A stretch of 50,979 nucleotides of DNA from Streptomyces altiplanensis (GTDB lineage Bacteria > Actinomycetota > Actinomycetes > Streptomycetales > Streptomycetaceae), in contig RHMC01000037.1 in assembly GCA_003719395.1 (NCBI GenBank), forward strand, positions 1 through 50,979. Direction: 5' to 3'. Below the pieces are notes generated by a model, which was not told the DNA's origin, searched no databases, and worked only from the letters and a program-made list of their open reading frames with translations. The position numbers and the translations under genes were made by a program. The stretch's first letter is position 1, and each line of letters starts with the position of its first letter. Below are positions 19,701 to 31,200 of this stretch, piece after piece.

Positions 19701-22700
19701 CAGGGCCGCTCCGCCGTTCGTGAGGTCCCCACGAGCCGCTGGGGACGTCCCACCGGCTTCTACGCCGGACTGATCGACGATGTGTTCGGCTTCGATCCCG
19801 GCTACTTCATGCTGCACGCCGAGGACGCCGCGCCATGGATCCCCAGGCCCTGGTGCTGCTGGAGGAGAGCCTCAAGGCCGTCCACCACGCCGGGTACCGG
19901 CTCGGGGAGTTGGACGGCACCCGTACGGGTGTGTACGTCGGCGCCCGCAGCCGCAGCCGGACCGACGACGCCCTCGTCGGCGAGGCGCGCAACCCGGTCA
20001 TGACCGTCGGACAGAACTACTTGGCCGCCAATGTCTCCCAGTTCTTCAACTGGCACGGCCCCGCCATGGTCATGGACACGGCCTGCTCGTCCTCGCTGGT
20101 GGCGATGAAGGTCGCCACCGACGCGCTGGTGGCGGGCTCGATCGACCTGGCCCTGGTCGCGGGCGTCAGCCTGCTGGCCGACCCCTCCGCCCACGAGTTG
20201 TTCCGCCGCCGTGGACTGCTCCGGGAGGACGGGGAGTTCCACATCTTCGACCGCAGGGCCGGCGGCGTCGTCCTGGGCGAGGGCGCGGGCGTCGTCGTCC
20301 TCAAACCACTGGCCCAGGCCGAGCGGGACGGCGACACGGTGTACGCCGTGGTCGAAGGCCTGGCCATCAACAACGACGGCCGGACCGCCGGACCGGCGAC
20401 CCCCAACCTGGCCGCCCAGAAGGAGGTCATGCGGGAAGCACTCCGTCAGGCCGGCCGCCGACCGGACCAGGTCGCCCACCTGGACGTCAACGGCTCCGGT
20501 TCCGAGATGACCGACCTCCTCGAACTCAAGGCCATCGAGGCGGTCTACGGACAGGACCGGACCAGACCTCTGCGTCTCGGCTCGATGAAGCCCAACATCG
20601 GGCACCCGCTCTGCGCCGAAGGCATCGCCGCCTTCATCAAGGTGACGCTCATGGTCCACCACCAACGCACGGTGCCGTTCCTGTCCGGCGTCCAGCCCCT
20701 GGAGCACTACGCGCTCGACCCCGCACGCCTCGACTTCCCGAGGCACGCCGGTGCGACGGACCTGCCGTACGCGGCACTGAGCAGCTTCGCCGACGGCGGT
20801 ACCAACGGTCACGTCGTCGTGGGACACCACGTGCCTCGCCTTCCGGTGCGGCGCCGCCCGGTCGAGCTCCCCGAGCTCAACCGGACCGACGTGCGCACCG
20901 GTGAACGCGTCGGTGACGCCACCTCGCCGATGGTGTGGACACGGCGCATCGACGCCCGGGACGCCGTCCTGGACGGCCACCGTGTCTACGGGCGGCGGCT
21001 GTTGCCCGGCCTGGCATGGATCGACCTGCTGTACGGCTGTTTCGAGGAGGCTGCGACGGGGCTTGCGCACCGCGAACTCTCCCTCCGGGACGTGACCATC
21101 TACCGGCCGCTGGCCTTGGACGCCGACGGTGCCGTGGAGATCCGCGTCGAAGCGCGCGCCGAGACCCCGGACAGCTGGCGCATCACCGTGACCGACGCCC
21201 CGGCGCAGGGCCCCGGCGCCAGGGCGGTGGCAACGCCGTACGTCACCGCCGAGATGCACCGGGTGGCGGGCGGGACCACGGGCTTCGGGACGGACGTTCC
21301 GGACGAGGTACGGGCCGTGCTGCGTGATCCCGACGGGCGGGTGCGCGACCTCGAGGAGATCTACAGGGACTTCCGCGCACAGGAACTCGTCCATTCCGGC
21401 CTGATGAAGGCGGTCGGCGCCGTGTACACCGGGGCCGACGACATCTGGCTGCGGGTCGCCCTTGACGAACGAGCCGCGAGCCGTGACCGGGGCGAGCGGT
21501 TGTTCCACCCCGCCCTGATCGACGGCAGCGCGGTGGCGGCCTGCGCGGTGGCCCTCGGCGAGGTGCCGGCGGGCGGCGAGCAGCGCCTGTTCCTGCCGCT
21601 CCACTACGCCTCGTTCCGGGCGGGCGCCTCGCTGGGCCGTGCCTGTTACACGCGGGTGCGACGCGAATCGATCGAGCGGCGGGAAGAACTGCTCACCTTC
21701 ACCATGGAGTTCTTCGACATCGAGGGGCACAAGGTCGGCGAACTGGCGGACCTCACCACGAAGGTGGTGCGCGACGCCGGACACATCGAGCCGCGCGCCG
21801 CGGCGGCGGGCCGGGAGCCGATTCCGCCGTCCGGGCCGGAACGGTCACCGGGACCGGCACGGGGACCGGATCCCCCTCCGGGATCGTCGCCGCCCCGGAC
21901 CGGGCCGAGTCCGCCGGCCGGGACGCGGTTCTGCTCCCGTCCGACGGGATCGCGCCGCGGTGACCTCGGTCCTCGCCGCCCAGCTCGGCGTTCCGGCGGA
22001 CCAGGTGGGCATGCACACGAGTTACTACGCCCTTGGCCTGGACTCCGCCGCCCTCCTGAGGACTGCGGGGGAGATCGGGGAGCGGCTCGGGACGAGGCTG
22101 TCGCCGACGTTGCTGTTCGAGCACCCGACGGCGGCCGAACTGGTCGCGCATCTCGTACGCCATCACCGTCTGAGTCCGACAAGTCCTGTCCGGCCCACGG
22201 AGCCGGCCGCACCGGCGCCGTCCGTGCCGTCCGTGGAGCCCGTCGCGCCGGCCGTGGGTGGCGGTGAGCCGTCCGCCGGTCCGGTGGACGAGTACGGCGA
22301 GGGTGACATCGCGATCGTGGGCATGGCCGGCCGGTATCCGAAGGCGGCGAATGTCGCCGAGTTCTGGGAGAACCTCAAGGCAGGACGGGACTGCGTCACC
22401 GAGGTGCCCGAGAGCCGGTGGCCGCGCGACACCTTCGAGGGGGAGCGCACGCCGTCCGGACGGAAGATGTCGGCCTGGGGCGGCTTCATCGACGACGTCG
22501 ACCGCTTCGACGCCGAGTTCTTCGGGATCCCGGCGGACGAGGCTGCCCTCCTCGACCCCCAGGAACGGATGTTCCTGACGGTCTGCTGGGAGGCGATCGA
22601 GGACGCCGGGTACACACCCGCCGGTCTCACCGCCTCCGGTGGTGACGGCCCGCGCCGGGCGGTCGGCGTCTTCGCCGGCGTCATGCACAAGGACTACGTG

Positions 22701-24862
22701 CTGGTTCAGCACGAGGCCGCTCGGCCGGACGGCCGCACCGGACGGGGACCCGCTCCGTTGTCACTGAACGCCGCGTCCATCGCCAACCGGGTCTCGCACT
22801 TCTGCGACTTCAGCGGCCCCTCGATGGCCGTCGACACTGTGTGCGCCTCCTCGCTCAGCGCCGTGCACCTCGCGGTCGAGAGCCTGCGGCGCGGGGAGTG
22901 CCGGGCGGCCCTCGCGGGCGGTGTGAACCTTTCGCTGCACCCGGGCAAGTACCGGACCTACGGCGCGCTGGAACTGCTCGCGAGCGAGGCACCGTCCCGC
23001 TCGTTCGGAGCCGGGGGAGACGGCTACGTCTCCGCCGAAGGCGTCGGGGCGGTGTTGCTCAAGCCGCTGGCGTCGGCGCTCGCGGACGGTGACGCGGTCT
23101 ACGCAGTCATCAAGGGCAGCGCCGTCAACCACTCCGGCCGGACGCCGGGCATCCGGGTGCCCTCCGTCGCCGCACAGACCGCCCTCATCGAGGACTGCCT
23201 GAACCGCGCGGGTGTCGACCCGGGTTCACTCGGCTGCCTCGAAGCCCATGGCACGGGCACGGAGATCGGTGACCTGATCGAGATCCAGGCACTGCGGCGG
23301 GCGTTCGAGAAGTACACGGACGCCAAGCGCTTCTGCTCGCTGGGATCCGTCAAGTCCGCCATCGGGCACGCCGAGGCCGCAGCCGGGATCAGCGGGCTGA
23401 CCAAGGCGGTGCTCCAGCTTCACCACCGGACGCTGACTCCGTTGGTGCGGCTGGAGCGGACCAATCCTTACCTCGGCCTCGACGACTCGCCGTTCCGTCT
23501 GCAGACGGAGCTGGAGGAGTGGTCGGCGGCCGGCCCCGGTACGCCGCGCCGGGCCGGGGTGAGCGCCTTCGGCGCCACCGGTGCCAACGCGCACATCGTC
23601 CTCGAAGAGGCGCCCCCGGTGGTCGGAGCGACGGCACGGGAGATGCGCGAGGGCCGGCTGGCTCCCGTGCTCGTACCGCTGTCGGCGACGGACGACGAAC
23701 GGCTGCGTGCCTACGCAGCCAAGCTGGCGCGCTTCCTGGAGACGGAGGAAGGGGCGGCAGCGGATCTCGCGGCGCTGGCCCACACCCTCCGGACCGGCCG
23801 GGTCGCTCTGGCGGAACGGGCCGTGATCCTCGCGTACGGTCTCGACGAGCTGAGGAGCGCCCTCGACGACATCGCCCGGGGCGCCGACGCCGGTGCCGGG
23901 AACGTGTGGCGGGGCCGCAGAGCCGAGGAGCTCCGGGACGCACGGCTTCTGGACGAGGACGACCTGCGCGCGGAACTGGTCGGCCGCTGGTCGGCCCAGG
24001 GCAAATGGGACAAGATCGCCGAGCTCTGGCTCGGCGGCTACACGGTCGACTGGAGCGCCCTGCACGACATGACGTCACCGCGCCGCCTGCACCTGCCCAG
24101 TTATCCCTTCGCCGGGCAACGGCACTGGGTCACCCCCCGCCGCGGCGAGGGGCACGCGGCCGAGCGGACGCCCGCCGCGACCACCGAGGCGATGAGCGGG
24201 GCACCCGTGACCGGCGTACCGGTGAGCAGCAGTGAGGTGCTCGCTGACGGCGTGCCGGCGCGCAGCGCGCGGGTCGCGGGGCCCGTCGTGCCCGTGCCGG
24301 CCGGTCCGGCCCGGAGCGCGGTGCCGGACGGCGTGCCCGCGGGTGCGGCGCCCGTGGGTGTGCCGGAAGACGGCGGCGTCCACTGGCGGTTCGTCCCCGA
24401 GGACGAGGAACTGCCCACACCGTCCATGGACACGGCACGCCCCGGACACACGCCCGAGGAGAAGGCGCGGGGCTTCCTGCGTCAGCTGGTCGCAGCGCGT
24501 CTGGGACGGCCGGTCCGTGAGGTCGGCGCCCACACCGGCCTGATCGCCATGGGATTGACCTCGCTGGGGGCCGTCGGCCTGACCAGGGACCTGGTCGCCA
24601 CGGTCGACCCGGGGTTCCTGCCCAGCACCCTGTTCGAACACGGCACGGTCGCCGAGCTGGCCGCGCACCTGGCCGTGCGGCGCCGTGCGGAACTGTCGCG
24701 CTGGTGGCCGTGGGAGCCGGGGAACAGCCACGCCCCCAGCGGCCCGAGCGGGCGGAAAACCCGCAGCCGGAGGTCCTGGTGGTGCTCGAGCGCCTGCAGA
24801 CCGGCGCCCTGCACCTGGACGACGCCATCGCGCTCCTCGACACAGGAAGAAACCAGAAGTGA
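9870..24862 (+). CDS. Megasynthase 1: trans-AT PKS (loading module plus modules 1-4), frame-disrupted
   Basis: About 15 kb encoding a multimodular PKS. Order: GNAT-ACP, KS-DH-KR-ACP, KS-KR-ACP, KS0-DH-ACP, KS-ACP, C-terminal helical tail. No AT domain occurs; each KS is followed by a short flanking linker ending in a YPF-type motif, as in trans-AT enzymes. The ATG at 9870 (MLKNRKGVVR) is chosen because GNAT similarity begins there and a G-rich stretch precedes it. The end is the TGA at 24860-24862, which overlaps the next start. At least ten single-base slips split the frame (about 12715, 12753, 15500, 15590, 17712, 19525, 19637, 19831, 21950, 24720). Motifs continue across each slip, so I treat it as one gene with probable sequence errors. 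A truly broken gene remains possible. Confidence 0.88.
11001..15450 (+). other. Module 1: KS-DH-KR-ACP
   Basis: KS about 11001-12264: Cys in DTACSSS, His in EAHGTGT and NLGHLEAAAG, so it should elongate. DH about 12813-13700: DHRVGGEPVLP (HxxxGxxxxP) and LHPSVLDGALQ (DxxxQ), both complete. KR about 13735-15030: cofactor motif TGGAGGLG, catalytic Ser in FSSIMG, Tyr and Asn in GDYAVANAF. ACP about 15226-15450: GMDSIL. Expected result is a C2 extension reduced to an enoyl chain. The KS-DH linker holds two slips near 12715 and 12753. Confidence 0.87.
15588..19400 (+). other. Module 2: KS-KR-ACP
   Basis: KS about 15588-16925 with Cys in DTMCSSS, EAHGTGT and KSNIGHCESAAG. KR structural plus catalytic halves about 17602-19050: TGGTRGLG, FSSVSG and QSDYAMGNAF. 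ACP about 19180-19400: YGADSIL. There is no DH in this module, so it should leave a beta-hydroxyl that the next (KS0-DH) module can dehydrate. One slip lies near 17712 in the KR structural half. Confidence 0.86.
19637..22165 (+). other. Module 3: non-elongating KS0-DH-ACP
   Basis: KS about 19637-20835 keeps the Cys (DTACSSS), but the canonical EAHGTGT is replaced by DVNGSGS. The His is Asn (AAC at 20489-20491), so decarboxylative extension should fail. The DH spans about 20930-21780, with GHRVYGRRLLP matching HxxxGxxxxP. Its second motif reads HPALIDGSAV, with Val where Gln/His is usual. ACP about 21958-22165: LGLDSAALL. Together with module 2 this matches the dehydrating-bimodule layout of trans-AT PKSs: reduction upstream, dehydration here, no extension. 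Slips lie near 19831 and 21950. Confidence 0.83.
22303..24690 (+). other. Module 4: KS-ACP only
   Basis: KS about 22303-23620: Cys in DTVCASSL (CASS instead of CSSS), His in EAHGTGT and AIGHAEAAAG. The post-KS linker ends LPSYPFAGQRHWV near 24130. ACP about 24460-24680 has MGLTSLGAV around the modified Ser. No KR, DH or MT is seen in the long Pro/Val-rich spacer. If it elongates, a beta-keto thioester would be passed to the condensation domain at the start of megasynthase 2, unless trans enzymes act. Confidence 0.82.
24755..24859 (+). other. C-terminal helical docking segment of megasynthase 1
   Basis: The last residues (LERLQTGALHLDDAIALL then DTGRNQK) form an amphipathic helix-turn-helix pattern. 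The N-terminus of megasynthase 2 (IADYRAGRISSSEVGNLL) has the same pattern. They are probably the partner docking elements joining module 4 to the first NRPS module. The segment is in a different frame from the preceding ACP because of the slip near 24720. Confidence 0.55.
24844..24849 (+). promoter_or_regulatory. Ribosome binding site for megasynthase 2
   Basis: AGGAAG lies 9 nt before the GTG at 24859. That GTG overlaps the upstream stop (GTGA), so translation is probably coupled. This site decides the start. Confidence 0.6.
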
Positions 24863-27800
24863 AGCACGAGCTCAACGCCCTCATCGCGGACTACCGGGCG
24901 GGCAGGATCAGCAGCAGTGAGGTCGGGAACCTGCTGCGCGAGCTGCGGCAGCAGCCACCGCAGGGGCGGCCCGCGCCGTCCGGCTCCGGGGTGCGCACCT
25001 ACGGGCTCTCCGAGGGGCAGCACGGTCTGTGGGCGCTCCAGCGGGCGTACCCGGACATGGCCGCGTACAACGTGCCGCTGTGCTTCCGCGTCGCCGACCT
25101 GGACGTACCGGCCTTCCAGGAGGCGTGCCGGGCGTTGGTGGCACGTCATCCGGTGCTCAGCACGGTGATCCACCGGCAGGGGGACACCCCCTGCCAGTCG
25201 GTCGATCCCGGTCGGGAGCCCGACTTCGCCCGGGTCGATCTGACCGGTGTCGTCGACGAGGGCGAGGCGCTGGCGGCCGTCCGGCGCGAGAGCAAGAGGC
25301 CGTTCGTCATGGACGGCACCTCCGCGGACGGGGAGGGCCTGTTCCGGGTCCGTGTCTTCGACCGCCCGGCGGACGGGTCGATCGTGCTGATCACCGTCCA
25401 CCACGTCATCTTCGACGCAGCTCGGCGAGGCTGCTGATGACCGCGCTGTTCGAGGCGTACGAGGCGCTGCTGGGGCGGGGCCGGCCCGGTGGCGCCCACG
25501 GATCTCGACGCCGGGGCCGGCGCGGGCTTCCACGACTTCGTGGCCGAGGAACGGCGGACCCTGGCCGAGCGCGGCGGGGAGATCCTCCCGTACTGGCGCG
25601 ACCGGCTCGCCGGACCGCTGCCCGTACTGGACCTGCCGACCGACCGGGCCCACACGGCACTGACGGACCGCTTCGCCGGGGACACCCATGTCGACCGGGT
25701 GCCCGCGGAACTCGTCACCCGCATCAGGGAAACGGCCGCCGGCCGGCGCGCTTTCGTCTCGACGGCGATGCTCACCGCCTACGCGGCGACCCTGGTCTCG
25801 TACTCCGGCCACTTCGAAGGCTCCGGCCGGACCGGAGGCCCTGGACACTCCGACAGCTCCGGAGAGGTCGCCGCCCGGCGCGAGCTGGTCGTCGGAATGC
25901 CGGTGAACGAGCGCGGCGGCGAGGAACTCGCCGGGACCATGGGGCTGATGATCAACATGGTGCCGGTCCGCGTCGTGCTCCCGGACGGGGCCACGTTCGG
26001 CGAGACCGTCTCCGCCGTGCAGCGCGACGTCGCCGACGACATGCTGCACAGCCACCCCTTCTCCGCACTGGTCCGGGAACTCCCGTCGGACACGCCCCCC
26101 GGCCGCTCCCCGGTGTTCCAGACGGCGTTCGTCTTCCAGGACGTCCTCGACGGCATTTCCGGCCCCGGCCGTCCGTACGAACTCGTCGACGAGCTCCACC
26201 AGGAGGGGGAGTACGAGCTCTCACTGGAGGTCTGGGGCAGCGGCGACGCCTTCACCTTGTACTGGAAGTACCAGCCGGAGCTCTACAGCCGTCCCTTCGT
26301 CGAGCAGCTCGCGGAGCGTTTCGTACGCGTCCTGACGGCGGTGTGCGATGAGCCGGGGACGCCCCTGGCCGAATTGTGCGAGCGGTCCGCGGACACGGCC
26401 GGGACCGACGGGGCCTGCGTGCACGAGCTCTTCGAGGAGAACCGCGCCGGACCCCCGACGCGGTCGCGGTCGCCAGTCAGGAGGAGGTGCTGACCTACGA
26501 GGCGCTGAGCCGCCGCAGCGACGCCCTCGCCGCGTACCTCGTGGAACGGGGTGTGCGACGACAACGACCTGGTGGCCGTTCCTGCTCGACCGGTCGGCCG
26601 AGATGGTCGTCGCGCTGCTCGGGATCCTCAAGGCGGGTGCGGCCTTCGTGCCCCTCGATCCGGAGCTGCCCGTCGCCCGGCTGACCGACATCGTCGCCGA
26701 CAGCGGCACCGCCCTGATCGTCACCCAGGCACGTCACGAGGACCGCGCCCGGAACCTGTCCGACGGCCGCCCGCGCGCCGGTGGCGCCGACGCGGTGCCG
26801 GCCTCGCTGCTGGTGCTCGACGAACAGTGGGAGCGGATAGCGGCCGCCGCCCCGGCCGAGGGGCCGGGGCGGGTCGAGGTGACCGGGGACGACCTCGCCT
26901 ACGTCATCTACACCTCCGGCCACGGCCGGCCCAAGGGCGTGATGATCGCCCACCGGGGCTTCGGTGATCTGCTGCGCTCGATGCGGCGGGAGCCCGGCAT
27001 GAGTGCGGCGGACACCCTCTTCGCCGTCACCACCATCAGTTTCGACATGGCGCAGGTCGAGCTGTTCCTGCCGCTGGTCAGCGGTGCCCGTTGCTATGTC
27101 TGCGACAGCCCGACGATCAAGGACGTCGAGCGCCTCAAGGAGCGCGTCGCAACGGTGCGGCCCACCGTCATGCAGGCCACGCCCGCGACCTGGAGCATGC
27201 TCTTCCACTCCGGCTGGCGGAATCACGAGGGCGTACGGATCCTCTGCGGCGGCGAGGCACTGCCCAGGACGCTGAAGGAGTACTTCCGCGACGCCGGCTG
27301 CGAAGCGTGGAACCTGTACGGGCCGACGGAGACCACCGTCTACGCCACGGGCGGACGTATTCGCTTCGACGCCCCGACCACCATCGGCAGGCCGGTCGCC
27401 GGCACCCGGGTCCACATCCTCGACGAGCGGCTGCGGCCGGTGGCGGCCGGGGAGACCGGTGAACTGTGCGTCGCCGGTACCGGAGTGGCCCGGGGCTACG
27501 TGAACCGTCCCGACCTGACCTCGGAGAATTTCATCGACCACGATCTCGTGCCCGGCGGCAAGCTCTACCGCACCGGAGACCTGGCCCGCTGGACCGAGGA
27601 CGGCGAGATCGACTACCTCGGCCGACTGGACTTCCAGGTGAAGATCCGTGGATACCGGATCGAGCTGGGTGACATCGAGTACCACCTGGGCAGGCATCAG
27701 GACGTCGCCCAGTGCGTGGTGGTGGCGCGCGGTGAGGACGGTGCCAAGCAGCTCGTCGCGTATTACGTCCCGCGCCGCGCGGGAGCCGCGGGCGACTCCT

Positions 27801-28250
27801 CCGGGGTGTTCAAGGAGCATCTGCGCGGGCTGCTGCCGACGTACATGGTTCCCGACTTCTTCGTGGCGATCGACGCAGTCCCACTGACGGGCAGCGGCAA
27901 GGTGGACCGCAACGACCTGATGGCGCGGGAGGTTTCGCTGGCCGCGCCCGCGGCCCCGTCGCGCCCGTGGTCCGGCCCGCACCCGTGGCTCCCGCGACGC
28001 ACGCCGTTTCCCGGGCACCGGAGACCGCCGGGACCGTCGCCGAGAAGGAGGTCCTCGCCATCTGGCAGGACGTCCTCAAGGTGCGGGACCTCGCCCCCAC
28101 CGCCTCCTTCTTCGAGGTGGGCGGCAACTCCCTGTCGGCCGTGGTCCTCGCCGACCGGATCAGCCGACGGCTCGGAGTGCCGTTCGCCGCCGCCGATCTG
28201 TTCAAGTACGCCACCGTGCGCAGCATCGCGGCGCATGTGCGGGACGTCGC
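24859..28250 (+). other. NRPS module A: C-A-PCP, small amino acid (glycine-like)
   Basis: N-terminal docking helices about 24859-24960. C domain about 24999-26300: active site HHVIFDG, broken by a missing G near 25414 and restored by an extra C near 25486. A domain about 26425-27945: FDMAQVELF, TVMQATPATW, ILCGGEAL and NLYGPTETTVY give the pocket D-M-V-Q-L-G-L-V-Y-(K). This is close to the glycine code D-I-L-Q-L-G-L-I-W-K but not identical. Its A3 loop reads TSGHGRPKG instead of TSGSTGxPKG, one residue short. PCP about 28040-28250: GGNSLSA. Slips lie near 26448, 26555, 26580 and 27960. Confidence 0.82.
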
Positions 28251-31200
28251 CCCCGCGCCGGACGCCGTACGTGTCCCGGAACCGGAGCCGGAGCCCGGGC
28301 CGGAGGCCGCGCCCGAGCCGGAGGCCGGGGCCGGTGGGGGGTCCGTGCCCGAGGACGCGGTGGCGATCGTCGGCATCGCCAGCCGCTTCCCGGGCATCCG
28401 CGACCACTGGGAGTTCTGGGAGAGCCTCAAGCGGGGCGACGAGGCCGTGCGCCGCTGGACGGAGGAGGAGCTGCGCGAGGCCGGTGTGCCCGAACACGTG
28501 TTGCGCGACCCGGCCTACGTCCCCTTGCGCTCCTCCCTCGACGGCAAGGAGGACTTCGACGGAGAGTTCTTCCGGCTCTCCCCGAACCACGTGGAACTGA
28601 TGGACCCGCAGTTCCGTCAGCTCCTGCTGCACGCCTGGAAGGCCGTCGAGGACGCGGGCTACGACCACCGCGACATCCCCGACACCGCCGTCTACGTCTC
28701 CACCGGCAACCACTTCTACGGTGCGCCGGACGACACCGCCGAGAATCCGGCCGCCGTGCTCGACGACCCCCGCCAGTACCTGTCCTGGGTCATGAGCCAG
28801 AGCGGCACGGTCGCCTCGATGATTTCGTACCAGCTCGGCTTCGGCGGGCCGAGCATGTCCGTGCACTCCAACTGCTCCTCCTCACTGACCGCGCTCTCCC
28901 TGGCGGCCCGCGCGGTGCTGACGGGGGAGTCGGGCTTCGCGCTCGTGGCGGCCGCCTCCGCGAACAGCGTCGACGGCCTCGGCTACATCCACCAGCCAGG
29001 TCTCAACCTCTCCAGCGACGGCCACGTCAAGGCGTTCGACGCCGATGCCGACGGCATGGTCGGCGGTGAGGGAGCCGTGGCCCTGCTGATCCGCCGCGCG
29101 TCCGACGCCGTCGCCGACGGCGACCACATCTACGGCCTGCTGCGCGGCATCGCGACCAACAACGACGGCGGGGACGCCACCGGTTTCTACAGCCCCAGCG
29201 TCAACGGGCAGAGCCGGCTGATCCGGACGGTTCTGGAACGCACCGGCATCGACCCCCGTTCCATCGGCTACGTCGAGGCGCACGGCACCGGCACGAAGCT
29301 GGGCGACCCTGTCGAGCTGGCGGCGCTGACCGAGGCGTACCGCGAGCACACGGACGACACCGGCTACTGCGGCATCGGCTCGGTGAAGTCGAACATCGGC
29401 CACCTCGACACGGCCGCCGGACTCGCGGGCAGCGTGAAGGTCCTCCTCAGCCTCTACCACGGGCAGATCCCGCCGACCCTGCACTACAACCGGCCGAACC
29501 CGCAGCTGCGGCTGGACGCTTCACCGTTCCGGGTCGTGGACCGGCTGCGTGTCTGGCCGGCCGGCGGCACCCCGCGCCGCGCCGCGCAGAGCTCCATCGG
29601 GCTCGGCGGGTCCAACGCGCACGCCGTCTTCGAGGAGTACGTACGCGACGGCGGCCCGGCCGCCACGGCACGTCCGACCGCACACACGACCACGGATACG
29701 ACCGGACGCGTGCACAGCGGCGCAGACACGAACAAGGGGGCGACCGTGGACACCGGCGGCGACACCGGGCCCCAGCTGGTGCCGCTCTCGGCCCGCACGC
29801 CCGACGACCTCGTGCGCGCAGCCGCCGGACTGCTGCGGTACCTGCGCGGCTCCCGGGCCGCCTCGCTGCGCTTGGACGACCTGGCTCACACGCTCCAGGT
29901 GGGCCGGGTGCCGATGGCCTGCCGGGTGGCGTTCGTCGTGCGCACCCCGCGCCGACTGGCGGCCGAGCTGGAGGCGTTCGTCCAGGACCCGACCGGCGAC
30001 GGATCGCCCCGGCGCTTCACGGGCCCCCGGCCGGGGAGCGGGGCCCGGGCGGCCGAGCGGCAGGACACGAGGACCCGGGACACGAAGCTCGCGCGCCAAC
30101 TGGCCGAAGGCAAGCTCAAGAAGGTCGCCAAGGCGTGGGCGGACATGCCGACGTCGACTGGGGCCTTCTGCCCCGTCCGCGTGCGGCCCGGCGCGTCAGC
30201 CTGCCGGGGTACGCCTTCGGACCCGTGACCCACCCGTGGCCCGCACCGGCCCGGCGTATCCGGCGGGAGCTTCCCGGGACGCCGGCGCGGCGGGGAACCA
30301 CAGCGGGCGGGGAGCAGCCCGCGCGACTGCACCCGCTGCTGCGCGAGAACGTGTCGGGACTGGACGGACAGCGCTACCGTTCCCGCTTCACCGGCGACGA
30401 GTACGTGCTGGCCGACCACGTCGTCGGCTGGCCGGCGCCTGCTGCCCGCCGTGGCCTGCCTGGAGATGGCGTACACCGCCGTCCGGCGTGCCCTGACCGG
30501 CGCGGAGCGCGAGGCGGCAGAACCGTCCTCAAGAACGTCGCCTGGGTGCGCCCGGTGGCCGTCGGCGACGACGGCCACGACATCGAGGTTCACCCTCGCC
30601 CCGGAACGACGCCGCACGCAGGAGGAGGCGGACGGTGCCACGAGCGCGGGACCGCTGCGCTTCGAGCTCCTGAGCGACGGTGGCCGCTCGTACGTCCAGG
30701 GCCGGGCGGTGACCGAGCCCGCCGTGGCCCCGCCGGACGTCGAACTGGACCGGCTGCGCTCGGGCCTTCGGCTGCGGTCGATGTCCGGGGCGGAGTGCTA
30801 CGCGCACATCGCACGCGCGCGGCGTCGAGTACGGGCCGGGCTTCCGTCTCGTACGGACCCTGCACCGGGGAGAATCCGACGGGCGCCGCGAGGTGCTCGC
30901 CGAGCTGTCGCTGCCCGGGGACATGGACGGCTCACTGGCCGACTACACCCTCCACCCGAGCTTCCTGGACGCGGCCATCCACGCCTCGCTCGGCCTGGAC
31001 CCCGCGTTCGACACGGCCGCCGGTCCGGACACCACCGCCGACGGGCACGGGGCGACTTCTGTCCCGTTCGCGCTCGACCGGCTCGACGTCCACGCGCCCT
31101 TCGGCCCGACGATGTACGCATGGGTGCGCCCGGCAGCGGGACAGCGGGCCGCCGGCGCGGGCCGGGTGCTCGACATAGACCTCATCGACGAGCGGGGCCG

